This document shows positions 61,743 to 64,000 of a stretch of DNA of 64,000 nt, piece by piece. The notes under the pieces were generated by a model. That model saw nothing but the letters and a program-made list of their open reading frames with translations, was not told where the DNA came from and ran no database searches. A program made the position numbers and the translations under genes. The stretch comes from Moniliella sp. 'wahieum' (lineage: Eukaryota > Basidiomycota > Moniliellomycetes > Moniliellales > Moniliellaceae). How positions within the stretch are numbered: the stretch's first letter is position 1; the number at the start of each line of letters is the position of its first letter. The stretch is from contig RSEE01000107.1 in assembly GCA_003971905.1 (NCBI GenBank), positions 1 through 64,000 on the forward strand, in the 5' to 3' direction.

Positions 61743-62434
61743 ATGTCCAACGTCCAGCAAGTGCACGTCCAGCAACAGCCGCTCCAGCCCACCTTCTGGC
61801 AGAAGCTCGGGATGGGCGCTATGATGGGGGCGGGGTCGGGCTGACGATTGGGTTCATTGGTGGGTTCCTTCAGATCATGCGGTACGTCCCCTCCTCTCTC
61901 CTTCTGTCCCTGCTTGTGGCGTAGATGGCGCAGAGCTGACGTTACTTTGGGGCAGTGCTGCCCTGGGCCACGCGGGGCGATGGCCACGCTAACTCAGTTC
62001 ATGGAACGTCGGCGGCTACATTTGGGTACGTGTCTCGTTCGTGCGCAAGGGGGTGAGCAAGGGGGTGGGAGCAAGGTCAAAGTGGATGACCTGGAAGCTG
62101 ACAGTGTCATGTGGCTCGGCAGGTTTTTCATGTCGATTGGAAGTGTGATTCGGAACGAATCGGGGCTTCCTGCTGGGGCAGAGGCACAGTGGGCCACGGC
62201 AGGCAGATCGCGCCGATTGTTATGGCTCGTCGAATGCAGGCCCCGCAGGCTCACCAGGCCCTTCGCGACTATAGTTTGGTCGTGCCTCCCGCATCGTGTA
62301 TCCCTGCGTTTTCGCATTTTCCCCCGTGCCAGAGGTTCTTACGTGCGGGCAACGGCCTGCTTCCCCTTGTACAGCCCAATCATATTTGCTCTCGTTTCGT
62401 TGAGAGTACAAACATGGGTGTGCTGACACCTTGA
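61743..62434 (+). CDS. Mgr2/ROMO1-like mitochondrial inner-membrane protein
   Basis: Mgr2 is a small subunit of the TIM23 inner-membrane translocase (ROMO1 in animals). The start at 61743 encodes MSNVQQVHVQQQPLQPTFWQ, then KLGMGAMMGAG, and after a missing base LTIGFIGGFLQIMR, the first hairpin span with its Gly-rich face. The likely intron 1 is 61882-61955 (GTACGT donor), followed by CPGPRGAMATLTQFM. One G is missing before TSAATFG. Intron 2 (GTACGTGTC donor near 62027, CGGCAG acceptor near 62122) joins TFG to FFMSIGSVIRNESG, matching yeast GTFGLFMSIGSIIR. The C-terminal end is uncertain (QIAPIVMARRM in one frame; open to 62434). The family is usually about 110 residues, so the true stop may be earlier and hidden by an indel. 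Confidence 0.85.
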
Positions 62435-62451
62435 GTTCTGCGCACTCAAGT

Positions 62452-62913
62452 TTAGTTGACCGAAGTGTGGTTGGGCGAGGCAGTAGCTGCTGAAGCGGAG
62501 GCATGCGTTGATCGAGGAGCATGGAGAGGCGGAATCTGCGAGAATGTGACCAATTCGATCTTTCTTTCATCGCTGGGATCAATGAGGTCGATGAGATCAT
62601 GAGACTGATCTCCTGGGTGAGAGGTGAGAGATTTTGAGAGATGAAACGAAGCACTTTCACGTCCGAAACTTACTTGTACCTCCAAGCTTTTGTCTTGGAA
62701 GACAGGTGCGTACTCCAAATTTGGCGTGGTGAGGATGGAACAAGAGGCCACAAGGAAGGTACATCGCCAGAGGAGGCTTTGGGTAGTCCAAGAGGTAGAT
62801 GTCGGTTGGCTATGGGTGGCCATCCTTCGATAGCCTTTACACCTTGCTCCTAGTATCCACTTTACCACATCCTCGATGCAGGTTCGGCCCCCGCCTGGAA
62901 AATGGTTAACCAT
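62452..62913 (-). CDS. possible small unknown protein
   Basis: An uninterrupted 153-codon frame (MVNHFPGGGRTCIEDVVKW, FQDKSLEVQVSFGRESASFH, DLIDLIDPSDERKIELVTF) with no family I can name. It lies tail to tail with the Mgr2-like gene. No promoter or homology evidence, so it could be chance. Confidence 0.25.
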   Translation of the reverse strand: MVNHFPGGGRTCIEDVVKWILGARCKGYRRMATHSQPTSTSWTTQSLLWRCTFLVASCSILTTPNLEYAPVFQDKSLEVQVSFGRESASFHLSKSLTSHPGDQSHDLIDLIDPSDERKIELVTFSQIPPLHAPRSTHASASAATASPNHTSVN

Positions 62914-63487
62914 CCCTGTCCCATTAAAAGCAACTAGTAGCTACTTATTACTGTAGCAAGTCATCCACCACTACAAGCATGTCCACGTCATTATTTGAGC
63001 CGAGCTTGGACATGTTCCGGACCGTCGCTTGGCCCATGAACACGGACGTGGAAGACACGAGCGCGAGGAGAAAATGTGTAAGATAAAGTGTACATGATTA
63101 ATAGTGTTCGTAGTAGTGTACCGCGTTGTATAGAGACCCAGCCAGAAAAAAAACGACCCCAGATGAGGAGAAAGCAGAGCGCCTGTCCCTGTTGGATGGC
63201 ACGATCGGAGTATGGGTACGACGGAAAAGGAAGAAGACTTGAGCTGATTGAGCAGCGGATGCCAGAGTGGTGGAAACATGTGCAGAACGAAAGCGAAGCA
63301 GCGGATGTAGGATGTATGAAGCACGGCTGATGTGGCCAATGACGGATGCGGATGCGGTCGATGAGGATGGAAGAGAGAGAGAGCGAGAGCCACGGGAGGG
63401 GGGGGGGGGAAGGGGAAGGTGTTGAGGTAGGAAATGCAGAAATGACCCGCTCCCAAAAAGTCATAATTCGAAAAGACGATGAAAACG
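62914..63487. other. 3' flank of the right-edge gene
   Basis: A/T-richer sequence with GA-rich repeats at 63370-63415. No gene seen. Confidence 0.35.
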
Positions 63488-64000
63488 TTAGAGGACCGCA
63501 ACTTCATGACTCGTGTCGTCCAAGATGGACGTTTCGCCCAACTCGTCAGCCAACTGATCCAGCGCAGCAGCCCGTTCGCGTTCCCTCCGCTCTCTGCGCA
63601 GTTCGGCCTCCTCGTCTTCCGACAGGCTCATTGTATCACTTTGCAGAGGCAGGTGAAGCGGGGGGATTGCGTGACCGGGGACATGAGCATGAGACTTGTC
63701 CGAGGAATGACTGTGAGCCGGGTGAGGGCAAGCAAATGACCGCCCATTCGGGGACTCGGGAGCGTTCCCATGCTGCTGAGCTGCGAGGGCCGAGAAGAGG
63801 AGAGGCGGTGGTGCTGCGGGCGAGAGGGGGCGCGGGAATGGGCGCGGGACGCGGAAGCGGCGCGTTGTTCTCTGATCCACGCTTGGTCCCGCTGTCGCCG
63901 GCGCAGGATCGGGTCCCAAAAGTGATGTGCTTTGGTCTGCATCCCGTACGCTTGCGGGGTGATCTCCAGCACGTCGCCTTCGGGCACGTCAATGTGCGGG
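63488..64000 (-). CDS. partial unknown protein (C-terminus)
   Basis: The gene enters from the right edge, so its start is outside. The minus strand reads PEGDVLEITPQAYGMQTKAH, HFWDPILRRRQRDQAWIREQ, a Ser/Ala/Pro linker (SRAHSRAPSRPQHHRLSSSR), then after one frame change near 63770 HGNAPESPNGRSFACPHPAH, and a charged C-terminal helix SLSEDEEAELRRERRERERA and ALDQLADELGETSI, ending at 63488. The conserved-looking HFWDPILRRR part and the coiled end suggest a real gene; the family is not recognised. Confidence 0.65.

Noticed and set aside
62971-63507. 178-codon minus-strand open frame
   Set aside because: Lies in the 3' flank of the right-edge gene, with low-complexity Pro/Ser/Phe composition and no domain.

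Overview
The window looks like nuclear DNA of a filamentous or yeast-like fungus, most likely a basidiomycete. It has GC-rich genes with short (about 65-190 bp) GT..AG introns, long gene-free spacers, a GPI-anchored chitin deacetylase, a fungal sphingolipid C9-methyltransferase, a Mep1/Mep3-type ammonium transporter and decayed LTR retrotransposons. I cannot name the species. Almost every conserved gene is broken by single-base indels, mostly shortened homopolymers (for example the C9-methyltransferase, about ten). I read this as uncorrected sequencing error, so the CDS spans below are gene extents, not clean single reading frames.

Layout. 1-2.1 kb: no supported gene. 2.1-3.9 kb (-): Ser/Pro-rich unknown protein. 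5.1-7.1 kb (+): trehalose-6-phosphate synthase, followed at once by a 7-bp satellite. 8.1-10.7 kb (+): RRM+YTH RNA-binding protein (m6A-reader type). 11.9-13.3 kb (-): chitin deacetylase. 15.3-17.1 kb (+) and 17.5-19.6 kb (-): sphingolipid C9-methyltransferase and sphingoid-base kinase, convergent neighbours in one pathway. 21.7-23.4 kb (-): ammonium transporter with Glu at the first twin-His position. 25.9-31.8 kb: three minus-strand genes in a row, namely a protein with a degenerate RNase H-like fold, an Msi1/Hat2/RBBP4 WD40 histone chaperone and a Tra2-like SR protein. 32.9-34.0 kb (+) and 34.6-36.6 kb (-): two unknown proteins. 44.2-45.7 kb (-): SH3 protein.

36.6-44.2 kb and 46-61.7 kb are gene-poor and full of mobile-element debris: integrase/RNase H and copia-type pol fragments, LTR-like repeats in opposite orientation, a 250-bp family in three copies, a roughly 740-bp family in two copies, duplicated coding fragments, and a pol III A/B-box element. 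61.7-62.4 kb (+) is an Mgr2/ROMO1-like mitochondrial protein. A partial unknown gene leaves the right edge (-).

The most unusual signal is structural. The spacers carry many short tandem arrays with a 7-bp period in which each unit is a hexanucleotide palindrome plus one base. The palindrome differs from array to array (at least ten kinds), but the 6+1 rule is kept. No operon-like co-regulation is visible; the only functional pairing is the two sphingolipid genes.
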